This document shows, one piece after another, positions 23,347 through 35,229 of a DNA stretch of 64,000 bases. The notes under the pieces are model-generated. The model worked only from the letters and a program-made list of their open reading frames with translations. It had not been told where the DNA came from and made no database searches. This stretch comes from Spodoptera frugiperda. Taxonomy: Eukaryota; Arthropoda; Insecta; Lepidoptera; Noctuidae. Location of the stretch: the NCBI RefSeq assembly GCF_023101765.2, contig NC_064239.1:5194001-5258000 (forward strand), in the 5' to 3' direction. Position 1 is the first letter of the stretch. Every line of letters starts with the position of its first letter. The position numbers and the translations under genes were made by a program.

Positions 23347-23545
23347 TTGTCGCCCATTGACATCCGAAACACCAGTGGCGTTATGGGTGTTACCTTCTTG
23401 GGAGTTAGGAATACCGGGGCTCCGGCTCGAAAAGCAGGAGTAGGAACGGGGTGGTTTTTAGTTAGTAAGACTCCCTTTCTCGCCTCGCCCAAGGGAGAAC
23501 CAAGCCCCGGGAGAAGTCAATGGATGATTATCCCCTGAAAAAAAA
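23347..23545. mobile_element. LINE 3' UTR copy next to a second repeat's fragment
   Basis: 23413-23545 is a + strand copy of the R1-like UTR (GGGGCTCCGGCTCGAAAAGC to GGATGATTATCCCC plus A run). It is directly preceded by 23347-23412, a minus-strand fragment of the family also seen at 28877 and 37162 (CATCCGAAACACCAGTGGCG). This looks like another nested or end-to-end insertion. Confidence 0.6.
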
Positions 23546-24340
23546 GCTCCATTCTAGTACTGGAAAACTTAGAAACAAAAAAAACAATCAATACCTAAGT
23601 GCTTTACGCGGTTATCAAACCTGAGAACAGTCATCTCTTCTCTTCTCTCTTCGAGTATTGAACCCTTATGCTCATCATCATGATCGGAAATAAATTACTT
23701 GTTCAAGGTTATTTAAAAGAATAACGATTTTATTCTATTTTTATTTCTTTGGTACGCTGAGGATGGCAAAAATTAATTTAGGAGCTTTTATTCCATTAAT
23801 TTTGCTGTCATTCAAAGTTAAAATGTCGGTCCTTCCTGAACATCACGTTCCTTTAATTTACTTGATCATAAATTAATGTTATATAACTACATAAAAAAAA
23901 ACCTTTGATAGGTAGAGCTAAGAAATTTATAAACAAAATGGAACTTGGTAAACAAATATTCATCTTCTCTCTAATAAATAATTTAATTCAAATTCATCAT
24001 CATTCAAAAAGCTAAAAGGCCAGCATAATTATTATAATGTTCCAGGCGAAAATCCAGTATTTTCCGCAAATATAGCCTAAATATCCTAAAATCCCAACAA
24101 ATCTATTTATCGTCCTTAAATTTGTTTTACATTAATTCTGTTTATTTTCTCTTTACGCTTTATTATTTCAGTTTCATTTCATTATTTCAGTTGGATAGGA
24201 CTTAAGTTGGGCTTTTAACTCATTAACCGTCGGTGTCGCATATACCTATGCCATGACAGAGAACATGTAGGATTTTCTCGTTATATTCTTATTTAGTGTA
24301 GATATAAGTTTTTCGTATTTGTAGCCGCGCGTTAGAGGTA

Positions 24341-25133
24341 CAGGGTCCTTAGACAAAGTAACATCGCTTGGTAGCGAAACGATATCTAAAATCGTCATCG
24401 TCTCAACGATAACGACAAACATTTCTTAGCCAAAGTAACATCGCGATCGTTATCGTTGTGTCGAATCGATTATTCGCTAAAAAGCAAAAATATTGTTTAT
24501 GGTAACGAAAATTTAGCTGTCAGTGTCACTCAAGAAGTTCAAATCGGATTATTCCCGCGAGTTATTACTGTTTTCGAATTTTACTGATAAGAATAAGTGA
24601 GTTGTTGGCGATCGCCGTACTTCGTGAGGGTGATGTTATCACAGTCAGCGACGTTGGAATGCTGGGTGACGTCACGGGATCGGCACGATGCCGGTGGTAG
24701 CCGCGCCGGTGGGCTTCAAGTGGTTGTGCTGCAATGTCCTTAGCCCAGACGTAAATATCCGAAAACTGCTGGGCTCAAGTGCTTCCCAAGAGAAATATGA
24801 CTTTATTAGTTCAATTTCGAACTAGCCCTCGCATAAGACAGTCCACGTTATTTCTAGTAAGTAATATAGTCTTTGTTTTAAGTAGTCGTTTTACTTGAGT
24901 GAAATCATAGAAATAAAGAGTAGCTAAAGTATTGTAAATTATAATAAAAACAAAACTTTATACTAGTAAGTAAGTGAATAGAGTATTATTATTCTAAATT
25001 GTTGTTTATATTAAGTTTTAATTATCATTAACTTTGATATTAAGTTTTAGTCTTAATGATAATCAATATAGACTCATTTTTATAAATTACTGGTGTTCTA
25101 ATCTATTATAATTTTTAGTGATAGTGATGAAAC
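24341..25133. other. Left non-coding part of the Harbinger element
   Basis: It holds the left inverted repeat region with several CGATAACG/CGTTATCG-like motifs, then a GC-richer stretch (24600-24790) before the Myb-like ATG. This is presumably the promoter of that gene. No other coding was recognised. Confidence 0.45.
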
Positions 25134-25423
25134 ATGGAATCAAGAGTGCGAACAAGTTCCCAACAATTGTCAATGCTGCTTGAGGATATGGCAAAGTAAG
25201 TAAATCCAAGTTGTATTCACTAGTATGTAATGTACACAATGACACAATCTTAACAATGAAGTACTTATACTGAATCTTTGTTTGTTTATGTTACAGTCAT
25301 GGTGACCCGGCGAGGCCTCTTGCTGCATCACTAGGTTGGGTACGGTCAGACCGACTGTGGACTGAACTGACAAACATATTGAATGCTGTTGGTGGTGGTG
25401 GCAGCAAGACTACAGACAAATGA
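25134..25423 (+). pseudogene. Harbinger Myb/SANT-like protein, exons 1-2, broken
   Basis: Exon 1 (25134-25195) begins MESVR-like then RTSSQQLSMLLEDMA and ends at GTAAGT (25196). Exon 2 (25297-25423) follows an acceptor TTACAG and continues HGDPARPL, a WTELTNILNAVGGGGSKTT block, then DK. This matches the trihelix/Myb-SANT regulatory protein carried by Harbinger elements, where a KTTEKW-type motif is followed by KKVWADFK. Here the tryptophan codon is replaced by TGA at 25421-25423 and a second stop follows, so the frame is broken in the DNA-binding domain. The splice is phase 2 and joins an N codon. In live elements the protein binds the transposon ends and helps transposase enter the nucleus. 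Confidence 0.7.
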
Positions 25424-25528
25424 TAAAATGTAAGGATCTAATGAACATTTTTGGAAAGACTGGTGTGATGGTAGAGTGGCTAGCAAGCTATTTTCTAAAG
25501 GGTTTTGGATAAGTGGGGACTTTTTATA

Positions 25529-25550
25529 ATTATGATGATGATGATGATCA
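25529..25550. repeat. (GAT)n microsatellite
   Basis: Short run of about six GAT triplets within the Harbinger element. Confidence 0.8.
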
Positions 25551-25626
25551 ATCTCTGACACCCATAGTAAGAAAGAAACAAGAAATGTTTATTGGCATAT
25601 ACCATAAAACATTTGCTTTCTTAGTT

Positions 25627-25667
25627 GTAAGTTTTCTTTTACATATTTGCTTAAAAGAAAACTTACA
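25627..25667. repeat. Hairpin in the Harbinger interior
   Basis: Arms GTAAGTTTTCTTTTA and TAAAAGAAAACTTAC, 15 bp and perfectly complementary, are separated by about 10 bases. Confidence 0.7.
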
Positions 25668-26178
25668 TTAAACTCCTTACTACAAAAATTCAAACAAGTA
25701 CATATATAGTATAGTACAAGCTATACTTTGGTGTCCAAACCCGCATGTTATTGTTATTTTTCAAAAGTTCATGCCAAATTGGCTTTTTAATCTCATTTAC
25801 ACTTATAACATATACACATATATTATACTTATAACTATGGACAAGACTATAGAAAAACTAGGATTTAATGTAAGTACTAGGTATACACCTTCAAGGGATC
25901 TGCTCAAAAATGAGCTACTTAATTGTCTCTAATAGGTAGATGGCAAATAAATAAATCGAAATGTTTTATAAAGTATTCTTATTAACATTAGTCAACCAAG
26001 TAACTTCACTTACATGAAAGACACCATTTAATTTTTTGATAAATTAGTTTTTAACTTAGTTAATCTGGTTATGAATTATTATTTATAAATATTACCTATT
26101 ATATAAATTATGAATTAGTATTTATAAAAAATCTTATACATAAATATTTAATATAAATAATATTTCTCCATCCACCAG

Positions 26179-26308
26179 GCGTGGTCCGCGGTTGAGATCG
26201 CCAGCGACACCGCAGTCTGCTGTTTCTCCCGACCGCCCTCGTTTGAGCGACCCCCTTCGAGACAGCGGCAAGCGAGTAGCTAAAAAGCTAAGAGCACACA
26301 GCACCTGA
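26179..26308 (+). pseudogene. Harbinger Myb-like protein, last exon
   Basis: After a CCACCAG acceptor the frame reads RGPRLRSPATPQSAVSPDRP and continues to a basic tail, SGKRVAKKLRAHST, with a TGA at 26306. A proline/serine-rich stretch followed by a lysine/arginine-rich end is typical of the C-terminal half of the Harbinger Myb-like protein. It lies on the same strand and about 750 bp downstream of the SANT-domain exons. Assignment as the terminal exon is inference from position and character. The middle of the protein was not found. Confidence 0.5.
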
Positions 26309-26545
26309 AAATTATAATAATACAGATTTAGATTATGTGGTTTTATTTTTACTTACCTCTACAGCAGTTAATAAAGTATTGTGTCGTACCACAATATTTT
26401 TGTTATATAGTACCTATAATATACAAAACTAACCAGACGAATAATGCTTTAACTCAAGTTATTAGGATCAATAACCAACAACATAAGTATCTGGTTGCCT
26501 GCAATACCTATATTTATATTGTTTAATTAATGTAAATTTTCTTAC

Positions 26546-26770
26546 CTTTAGTTCCAGGGGAATCTCAGTAGAACCTTTTAATCGTGCATGAGCTTCTAGG
26601 TCCTTGCATAATTTCCTAAATGCTCTTTTATTAAGTCTGAAATGTTAGATGAAAAACAATTCAGGCATTTCTCCAATTGTTTCCAATAGCCGTCGCTGAT
26701 TTAATCGGTTTTGACGCCTCTCCCAGGCGTTCTCATTGTGCACAGCCCACAATAAACAAAGAGAATGCAT
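26546..26770 (-). pseudogene. HARBI1-like transposase, first exon, with nonsense codon
   Basis: Read leftward from ATG at 26770: it opens MHSLCLLWAV, then ENAWERRQNRLNQRRLLE, an in-frame TAA after PELFFI (26645-26647), then HFRLNKRAFRKLCKDLEAH and STEIPLELK, and a good donor GTAAGA (26545 downward). The 75-codon frame stays open apart from the single stop. FRLNK..F..L...L is the N-terminal signature of PIF/Harbinger transposases. The DDE catalytic domain, expected in following exons, is absent because the element is internally deleted. Convergent with the Myb-like gene in the same element. Confidence 0.68.
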
Positions 26771-27884
26771 TTTATAATTTATTTAACCTGCAGTAATGCC
26801 TCTAACATAAAATAAATACTCAAGAGTATGTCATCAACCAAGGTCAAAAATCAGCTGTAGAATGAAATCCAGCCATATTGTGTCGATATTAGTCGATAAC
26901 TACAACGTTTTAGCGTTCGTTTCGTTATCCTTAATGACGATCACGATCGAGGCGAAAACGAACACTGAAAGTGCTGCTTGTCTACGCATTTGTATGGAAT
27001 AAACACGATAACGTTCGTGAACGTTTTCGTTACTTTATGGTTTCGTTATGAAATGTTACATTGTCTACCAAATTGCGATAACGATGTCGATTGACCACGT
27101 GACTTAACGCATCTCCATACATTTTAGACTTTTCTAACTTCGTTATCGTTTTTAAATTGTTACTTTGTCTAAGGCCCCAGTAATTGTTATTTAAATGTGC
27201 GCTTAAAGGGTTTAATCCGATTTATGAAGTAGCAACGAACTTCAGAAATATTTTGTAACATACATTAATAAAAACCTTCCGCTAAAAGCTTCTATTTAAA
27301 CCACATATTCAAGCCATATACTATCTATGTAATATAAAGATTTTGTGTTTGTAAAAGATCATTTAGTAGACCAACATATGACTATATATGTTGGTTACTT
27401 TGGTAATCATAGGTCAAAGACAATAATTTAAATAGGTAATACTCATGATGATATTTGCAAAAACATATAGTAGGTAAGTACCTAAACAAACAATCTTCAA
27501 TAAACCTTAAAAATCACTCAAAAATATTCTTAGAAAATTACTCGAGCTTATTGCCTTGTGGAGTTTGACGTCAAATTATTAGGTAGAGTTTCTCTGAACC
27601 TTAAAATCTTAGACCAAGTTATATAAAATTGTAGACAAACCAGTCTGTACACAAATAGTCAGGTCCTAACATTTCTAAATATAGCTGTGGGCCAGACAGA
27701 TACTAACCAAATAGAATAGAAAATTCAATTTTGTGAATCCTCTCTCAGTTTGTAATTTATCGTAAACTAATGTCGAGGCTAAACAATAAAAATGTTTACT
27801 ACATTTATTTCAAGTACCTATTTGTTATGTCATTTTTGTCCTAAAAACAGGACAATAGTAAGCATACCTACTTTAAATAAAAAT

Positions 27885-28022
27885 CACGGTTTATTCACGT
27901 AAATTAATGGAGAAAAACTCTATTAGTTTCGAGTCACAGAAACTAGTAGAGCTTTTCTCCATTAATTTACGTGAGTAAACCGTGATTTTTATTTAACTTA
28001 GTATGTCTCACGATAGTTAATT
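27885..28022. mobile_element. Palindromic MITE (ACGTGAGTAAACCGTG family)
   Basis: Near-perfect fold-back: AATCACGGTTTATTCACGTA, AATTAATGGAGAAAAACTCT and TTAGTTTCGAGTCACAG on the left; AACTAGTAGAGCTTTTCTCC and TACGTGAGTAAACCGTGATT on the right. Confidence 0.75.
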
Positions 28023-28279
28023 ATAAAACCAAACCTACTTGTCTAATGCGCACTACATACCTTACTGTGCAGTTAAATCGTACGGTGTGTAGTGAAAATT
28101 TTGCGACGCCTGACGATAAAATAAATGCAATCAATTTTATTGCTACATCTCACAGATATGTGTTACCACTATTCTGTTTGTCTTTATTAATTTCATCGGT
28201 CTTTCTCTTCTTTATCTTTCATTTTCATTTAAATTCAACAAATCGTAATCCAAACCACTTAAAATAAAAAAATAAATAA

Positions 28280-28552
28280 CGTCACGCCTTTTATCCCCAA
28301 AGGAGTAGGCAGATAGGTACATTACAGCCGCTACACAATGTACGCCCACTCTTCACTATTTGTGTTATAAGTCCCATGTAGTAGGGGAGGAGCCTATTGT
28401 CATATACTGGGCATATTTTCAGACTCCGTGCCGTGCTCAGAAATCTTCGAAAAACCGAAAAATACCCAGCGATACTTTACCCGACCGGGAATCGCACCCG
28501 AGACCCCTTGTCCGACAGTCGCACTTACAACCAATTGACTAACGAGGTAGTC
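28280..28552 (-). mobile_element. tRNA-derived SINE copy, nearly complete
   Basis: Runs from CGTCACGCCTTTTATCCCCA to ACTAACGAGGTAGTC on +. The B box complement GGGAATCGCACCCG and the A-box region are recognisable. AAATAAATAA-type sequence flanks both sides, likely the target duplication. Confidence 0.75.
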
Positions 28553-28603
28553 AAATAAATAAATAAATAAATAAAGTATTAACATAATGCTATACATAAT
28601 AGG

Positions 28604-28768
28604 TAATGATTACTCAGATTACCTGCCGCGCTGGGATTTGATTCACGCACGGAGCATCTCTTTGTGTGATTCAAAATTTGTTGTTCCGGGTTTGGGTGTC
28701 ATCATTAGCAAAATTGAATCTTTGTAAATGTACCCACAACACAGGAGATAATCCTTGTGTGAGGCAAT
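28604..28768 (+). mobile_element. tRNA-derived SINE, second family
   Basis: It keeps CTGCCGCGCTGGGATTTGAT, GCACGGAGCATCTCTTTG and GGGTTTGGGTGTCATC, ending GTGTGAGGCAATG. The 5' tRNA arm is degraded. Confidence 0.72.
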
Positions 28769-28876
28769 GTTTTATAGACGCCTGAAGCGTTTTCACAGTA
28801 ATGTTTCGTAGAGAAACTTGCTCAACCAAAGCAACAGGCGCAAGAATTATTTTCTTTGATACCTATATAAGGTAAA

Positions 28877-29112
28877 GGATCACATGGATCACCTGATAGT
28901 AAGCAATTGCTGCCGCCCATAAACAGCTTTTGAGCTGTGGGAAATTTAAGGGTTGTCGGGGATTGGGAAGGGGGGTAATTGGGCCTTCGGTAAACTCACT
29001 CAAAAAATAAAACACAACGCAAGCGTTGTTTCACGTGGGTTTTCTGTGAGGCCGTGATATCACTCTAGTCGAGCCGACCCATACGTGCCGAAGCATGGTT
29101 CTCCCACACTTT
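28877..29112 (-). repeat. Dispersed repeat (GGCCGGCTCGACC family)
   Basis: Minus copy from ATCACCTGATAGTAAGCAAT to GTGCCGAAGCATGG, including the complement of the GGCCGGCTCGACC core (AGTCGAGCCGACCC). Confidence 0.65.
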
Positions 29113-30542
29113 ATTATTCCCTCACAAATTAGCTCAACCTGTAAGTAAAACAGAAACTGTGTATGTTTGTTAATAAACTTAAGTTATATGTAAATATTCT
29201 AAAACGATCAGCATGTCTGTGTTTATGTGTTTATAAGCTCAGATGTTTTCGTAATTGGTAATCAAGAATCTCCATTATAATGTTGCTGAAGAGTTTGTTT
29301 GTTTGTTTGAACGCGCTATGAGGTCTGTAGAAGTCCACAACTACTGGAAAAAACTAAGTAAGTATGTTTTAGATTTAATATTTTATGATTTTGTGTATGT
29401 CAGACAGAGAAAGGTAAATGTAAAACCCAAATAGCAACATTAGGAGTCTTATTCTTTTAACATACAAATAAGTTAAACCCGTTTCGTAGATACATACATC
29501 ATCTCTAAGTAACTGTCATAGTAAATAGGACCCTAAACGCAAATAAAACCTTCATGAATGAAAAATAATGATGTACAAGCAATATAATTTAAATGACGCT
29601 AGGGGTTAAACTCAAATAGGGGTACTTTTAGATGACGATTTAAAAATGGAAATAGCTAAAAATTGTTGAAGACATCAGACAGATCTCAATGATTACTAAT
29701 CTATCCTACGACGCAAAAAGAAAAGCAGAATCCTTTTAGAGATTCAAAGATTCAGAATTGGTAAATCAGCTTTATATTCATTGAATTATAATGGTTGGCA
29801 TTGCAATATAACTCAAGGGCCATTGATAGAAAGCAGTTATGAGAACCACAGAGTAATGTTACAAAAAACTAAGTAAGTATGTTATAGATTTAATATTTAA
29901 CGATTTTGTGTAACTCGTCCCACGTGATTTTGTGTATGTCAGACGTAAGTAAAGGTAAATGTGGAAATACCCAAGTTCTATTACTTTGTTGAAAACAAAA
30001 CATTTTCTAGGAACGTCATTATATCTATTTTAACATTTACAAATAAGTTAAACGCCGTGACCATAGATACATACATCATCTCTAAGTAACTGTCACAGTA
30101 GATAGGACGACCTAAAAACGCAAATAAAACCTTCATATGAAATAATCTATGAACAAAACGAAAGTAAAGAAAAAAACTATAAAAAAATATTTTTAATCTT
30201 GTGTTGCTAACTGTACCAAACATTGATAAAGTTTAAAAATCCATACAAAAAAAATAGTGGGACGAGTTGACCACTAAAAACTTAATTTATTTTTAATTTC
30301 CCCAACTCGTCCCAAATGGGCCGTAGGCATGTGGTCCGAGTTGACTACTTACTAAACTCAAATAACAACTTTTAGGTGGTTGTTGATGAGTGAAAAACTC
30401 TTCAATGAGTATCAAGTATTAAAACAACCTTGTTAATTAATGACATCTAGGGGAGATGATTGGATTTAATCTCACTTTAATAGTTACGTTCATTATAGAT
30501 TAACTCATCTCTACAAAACTGCAAAAATAAATTACAGTATTC

Positions 30543-30851
30543 TTGTGTATTATAAAGTCATTTTTATTTCGTGGAAAAGACCAAGGTTCAAGACCCTCAT
30601 TAGAACGAAAATTCAGAATTGGTAAATCAGCTTTATATTCATTGAATTATAGAGGTTGGCACTGCAATATAACTCAAGGGCCATTGATAGAAAGCAGTTA
30701 TGATAACCACAGAGTATTCACAAAGCGTATGATTGGAACAATGCTGGTGTTACGTGTCATCCGCTGCTGCCTCATGTCATGTGTTAATAGTGTTGAGTGC
30801 TTTTTGAAAGTTAAAGAACTCTTCAGTTTCCGAGTATCAATGGAGTATTAA
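30543..30851 (+). pseudogene. Unrecognised open frame in the duplicated cluster
   Basis: The frame contains FRIGKSALYSLNYRGWHCNI then TQGPLIESSYDNHRVF. The same peptide, with N for R and E for D, is readable in the other copy at 29752-29855, where the surrounding frame is closed. Mostly conservative differences could mean former coding sequence, but nothing outside this stretch is conserved and no family was recognised. Confidence 0.22.
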
Positions 30852-31017
30852 AACAACCTTGTCAATTAATGCCATTTCCCTAGGGGAGCTGATTGGATTT
30901 AAAATCACTATAATGCTTACGTCCAGTATACAGCGAGATTAACTTACTCTCTCAAGGCAACAAAACTGCAAAATAATAATCCCTACACGGTATTCGCATA
31001 TACAGGACTAGGCTATA

Positions 31018-31180
31018 CAGGAGCTGGATCTGCGGACTTCCTAGGTTACCGGGCCTCCGGCTCAATTGTTCTTTGTCGTTTTTATTTCGTGCAAGGTAAG
31101 ACCAAGGTTCAAGAAATCCTGCTTCTCGCCTCGCTCACGGCGAGAGAAGTCATTGGATAAATTTCTCCTTTTAAATAAAG
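31018..31180 (+). mobile_element. Chimeric LINE 3' UTR copy
   Basis: The UTR begins at 31020 (GAGCTGGATCTGCGG), is interrupted at about 31067-31125 by about 55 bp that duplicate the 30547-30600 region (TTTTTATTTCGTG...ACCAAGGTTCAAGA), then resumes with CTTCTCGCCTCGC to 31172. Confidence 0.5.
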
Positions 31181-31949
31181 CCTATACAGGAATAGAGAAT
31201 TCACCTGCATTTTCATCTAAATATAACTTTGCGGAGTAATAATAGCACTAACAAAAAATTGCATGCATGCATTACAAAACATATATGTTACAGGTCACTG
31301 CAGCAAAAAGAATGACATGGCATATTATAATTACATAACGCACGCCAGGTACTTATCACGACCAGACCCAACACAGGTATTTTCATTGTCTAAACATTTT
31401 ATTTAAAAGTACTTAGTATGTAAACAGTAATAATATACTACAATATTAAAACACGGTTTAATTCAAATAAATGCTTATGACTTTTGACTGAGGATGCTTT
31501 TTCACTGTAGCTACGCTACGAAGATCCAAACGCATCCACAGCAACGTAGTGTAAACTGAAACTACCACGTATTTTAAGAGTTGTGGAGTCAGTGGACTGT
31601 TAGATTCTGGAATCAACATGTTTACAAAAAAATTATCCGTTTTCAATTTTTTACTAAAACGTTAACAATAACGATAGAATTGAGGTCTGTCGCCATTATT
31701 TGGGTCCCTCTTTGTAACTCTCACAAAGGACTTACAACATTACTGGTTCAAAGTAAGTTCTGTAATGACCACTTTGGAAACAAAAGGTGGGATGTATAGA
31801 GTGTTTGTGCTTTGATATAACAATAGAACATTTTCGATAATAAGCAATAATCTAGGCTATAAAGTTTTATGTTTGCTTTGTTTTTGTATGGATTTTGTTT
31901 GTAGGTCTCGATAATGCAAATAGAATAAATTCGGAAAATAAAAATATAC

Positions 31950-32310
31950 CTCAAACAATAGGGATGATGACGGGGTCTGAAAATGAAAAAATCTATTTAA
32001 TCAACGGATTAAATAGCCTAACCTAACTAACGAGTTAGGTAATGAAAAAATATTAGACACGTTTTTTTTTATTTCGTTATACATATAATATAAATTTAAT
32101 ATGCTTAGATAAAACGAATCAAAGTTTTGGAGTGGGAGCAAAATACTTCATTTCTATGTAGAAAATGTACCTAGAACGGACGTCGCACGCGTCTTCAAAA
32201 GTATTTATTTCCGTAAGAAATTAAAAAATAAGGTACGTGTCTAATTAAATGTTTTATAATAATCTTCAAGACGGACATTCAAATAAAAAGTAGCCATCTA
32301 CTCTATTAAA
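31950..32310. repeat. Dispersed repeat, uninterrupted copy
   Basis: AGGGATGATGACGGGGTCTG, GTTAGGTAATGAAAAAATAT, TAGATAAAACGAATCAAAGT, TATTTCCGTAAGAAATTAAA, TCTTCAAGACGGACATTC. A second copy at 43985-45480 is broken by insertions. Confidence 0.65.
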
Positions 32311-32319
32311 TGTCTTTAC

Positions 32320-35226
32320 CTAAAATGATGACCTAACTAGGTAAGAACATAACATAGACTAAGACTTAGGCACATATTTTTTATCACTAAAGTATGTCAA
32401 AAATGATTAATATCAGACCAAAACAAATGATATAAGCTATTAATGCTTAGTAATCGTGAGTAAATTGTATATGCTATCTGATATCACAATATTACTCATA
32501 TGTATAGGTAATTCTGTATTTTCTGATAATTTATAATTTAGTCACTAATACAAGTAATTAGATCCTATTTAGATTATTTATTATCTAGATAATTCTGGTT
32601 AACAGTAGGCATTTTATGAGAGGGGAAAATCATCGATTGTCTCCTCCTGTCCTGGATGCCAGAGGTAGTGTAAGACTTTAGCTAGTTATTCTTTTCGGCA
32701 AACGATAACAATGCCACTAGTTTCCTGGGTACTTTACCTTTATTATTTTTTGATACATTATTGACTAATTTAAATAAGTAAGTAGCTGCAATGGCGAGAG
32801 GGGATGACCAATAAAAAACAATAGAAAGAATCATTCTATGGATGGCTTCCCTACTATCGATACATTGCATACTCGAGCTGCGCACAGCTACAATTTGAAG
32901 AATCATTATCTTTTCGGCCAATAGTATGACATCATATAACAAATGGTATGGTACCGAAATTATAAAAATCATCGTGACTATAAAATGTTATTACGAATTC
33001 GGTCGAACCCTTCAGAACAAAGCACCTAATGGGAAATCAAACATACTAAAAAAATAAATGATCGCTTTGTCGGAAACTACTAACCAGTATTGTAGTGGGT
33101 CCTAAAGGCCCCTTTAATATTTATTGAAACAATGTGTAATTTGTCCATGAACCTAAGCAAATAATGGTTTTATCGACCTTAGCCGGTACTAATAACTCTC
33201 GACTAGGACTCGTACCGTCGATAAAACTAACGATGAAGTCATTAATATCGAATTTATTCCGTTATAGGTAGTACCCCTATCAGTAATTACACTTTATGCC
33301 TAGTTTTTGACGGTATAAGGCAACATAACCTATATGTATATAATTCAATGTGTAAATAAGTGCGTAGTAAATGGTTCTGTGTACCTAAACGGTATGTAAA
33401 CGAAAAATGTGTTGTATCACCACTTAAAAATTTATAATATGGAGGTTTTTCTAGGAAAATTAATTTTCGTCCAAATCGTTTCAGAAGCCTGAAAAGCGTA
33501 GTTTTTACTGACATACTTGTTACTACGCATTCTACTATAGGTACTAAATTGATTAATTTTATGTCTTTGAGTGGGGACTTTTTTCGATTAAGTTGAATTT
33601 CATTTGACTAATAATATTTGAAAACAAATTTCTTCGAGACTGCGCGTTGTGAAGACGAAACTTTGAAAATCCGATTTCATAACTTTTATAATACGAGCAA
33701 TTTCCAATTCGTTGGTCCTTTCATTGGTCAATTGTTTTCAAATAATTGCATTAAGAATGATTTGTATTCAGCGAAATGATTCAGTAGTAGATTCAAAATA
33801 TTTTTTATGGATCACCTTAATGGTAAGCAATAGCCGCCACCCAAAACACTAGAGACGTTACAAGTGCGTTGCCGGCCTTTTTGAGGTTAGGAATTTAAGG
33901 GCTGTTCGGGAATCGGGGATTGGGAAGGGGGGTAAATCAGTCTAGATTCAAATTCCACGTATTTTAATTATCTTTGTTATAAATTAACAAATTCTCAGTA
34001 GGTTGGTTGAAGAACATAGTGGCCTGAGTCTGCCTACTTCCAAAATTTTAAAACATTAGACACCACGTCTTTCCTCGTATTGTTTCTCAAAAGAGTTAAC
34101 CGAAGCATCGAAGATCAAGCAAACGGTTCTCCTAATTTAATCATTTTATCCCTTGAGGCTTAGTTAGCGGACTGTTAATAAAACCCTTGAATTTTAACCA
34201 GATTTAGCAAAATAGCAGAATTTTACATGGAAACACTGTCATGTTTAGTCTTTTGAAGTTGTTGGATTATTTTTGCCTTATAAGTAGATGTTGGTTACTA
34301 GGATTGACACTCCCCATTCTTTCCTAGAAAAAGAGGGGCAATGTTATCTTTTACCACTATCAGATAACTACATGTTATTCAATGATGTTTCAACAAGGTA
34401 AATAAATAAAACGTGAGCGTTCAAGTATGTACTTACTCATCGATCAGGTGTGCACGGATATTCGTATTCGTAGCACTAAAAAGTGAAAAATATTACAAAC
34501 TTCCCCCAATGTATGGTTGCAACAGCCATTAAACAAAAAAAAAAATCTTAAGCCAGTGGTTTCGTCCGTTTTCCTCGTAGTATGTGCGTTTTTTCCAAAC
34601 AAAAATTGTCCGACATCAATTTTATTCGATGAATAAAAGTATCTATTGTATGAAAAATCGGCCCTTAGTTAAATATAAGTCGCCCACGTTCATACGCAAC
34701 AGTGAGAATTTTATATACCTGAACTATTTTTGGATCCTGATCCTAATTTACCAAAGGAAAAATGCTTATCCTATATACCTTTGCCCTGTCAATTTTGTCA
34801 TATTTCTTACAATGTAACACGGTAAAATAATTGAACAAGGAAGTCAAATAACTGGGAATTTATATCTGTCAACTTGTTATCAACGGGCCACAAATTGACT
34901 TGTCCATACATTTACATGGGCCCAGGTGTTAACGATAAATCAAACTAAGCCTTACTTGTAAGAGGATACAATAACAAGGCCTTACTGCAAATTTGGTGAA
35001 AAGTTTTTCCAGGAATCAAGTTATATGTACCTATTGTAGTAAAAGTGAGGTTATGTTATACATTGCAGTTTTTTGTGTTTTTTACGAAATACTTTTGAAT
35101 AGTTTTGGTTTTTATGGTTTTAAGCAAGGAGCGTGTTTGACGTGTAAAGATCTGACACGTTTGGCTTCCAGTGCCCCGAACAGTCGCTACAGTCGAAGAC
35201 AAGTTTTTACATTCAATAATCTGTAC
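32320..35226. other. AT-rich, no gene recognised
   Basis: Contains only the repeat fragment at 33808-33940 and short incidental frames. Confidence 0.4.
33808..33940 (-). repeat. Dispersed repeat fragment (GGCCGGCTCGACC family)
   Basis: Minus fragment: GGATCACCTTAATGGTAAGC, TTACAAGTGCGTTGCCGGCC, ATCGGGGATTGGGAAGGGGG. Confidence 0.62.
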
Positions 35227-35229
35227 TTA

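Larger units (their letters stand above)
24341..27180. mobile_element. Decayed PIF/Harbinger DNA transposon
   Basis: The ends are inverted repeats: CAGGGTCCTTAGACAAAGTA on the left and its near mirror ACTTTGTCTAAGGCCCCAG on the right, followed inward on both sides by related sequence rich in CGATAACG-type motifs. TA flanks both sides. Inside are the two genes expected of this superfamily: a Myb/SANT-like DNA-binding protein (+ strand exons from 25134) and the N-terminus of a HARBI1-like transposase (- strand, 26546-26770). They face each other. The catalytic part of the transposase is missing, so the element is internally deleted and non-autonomous. Exact ends are uncertain by a few bases. 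Confidence 0.75.
29340..31180. repeat. Cluster of tandem duplicated blocks
   Basis: Block A: 29345-29580 and 29862-30150 (AACTAAGTAAGTATGTT, GATTTTGTGTATGTCAGAC, ATACATACATCATCTCTAAG). Block B: 29750-29860 and 30605-30720 (nearly identical, frame RIGKSALYSLNY then GWHCNITQGPLIESSY). Block C: 30385-30530 and 30805-30975 (AGTATCAA..., CTAGGGGAG.TGATTGGATTT). Block D: 30547-30600 and 31067-31125. The 102-codon frame 30543-30851 spans B to C. GGGACGAGTTG and its inverse recur around 29910-30350. The source family was not recognised. Confidence 0.65.
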
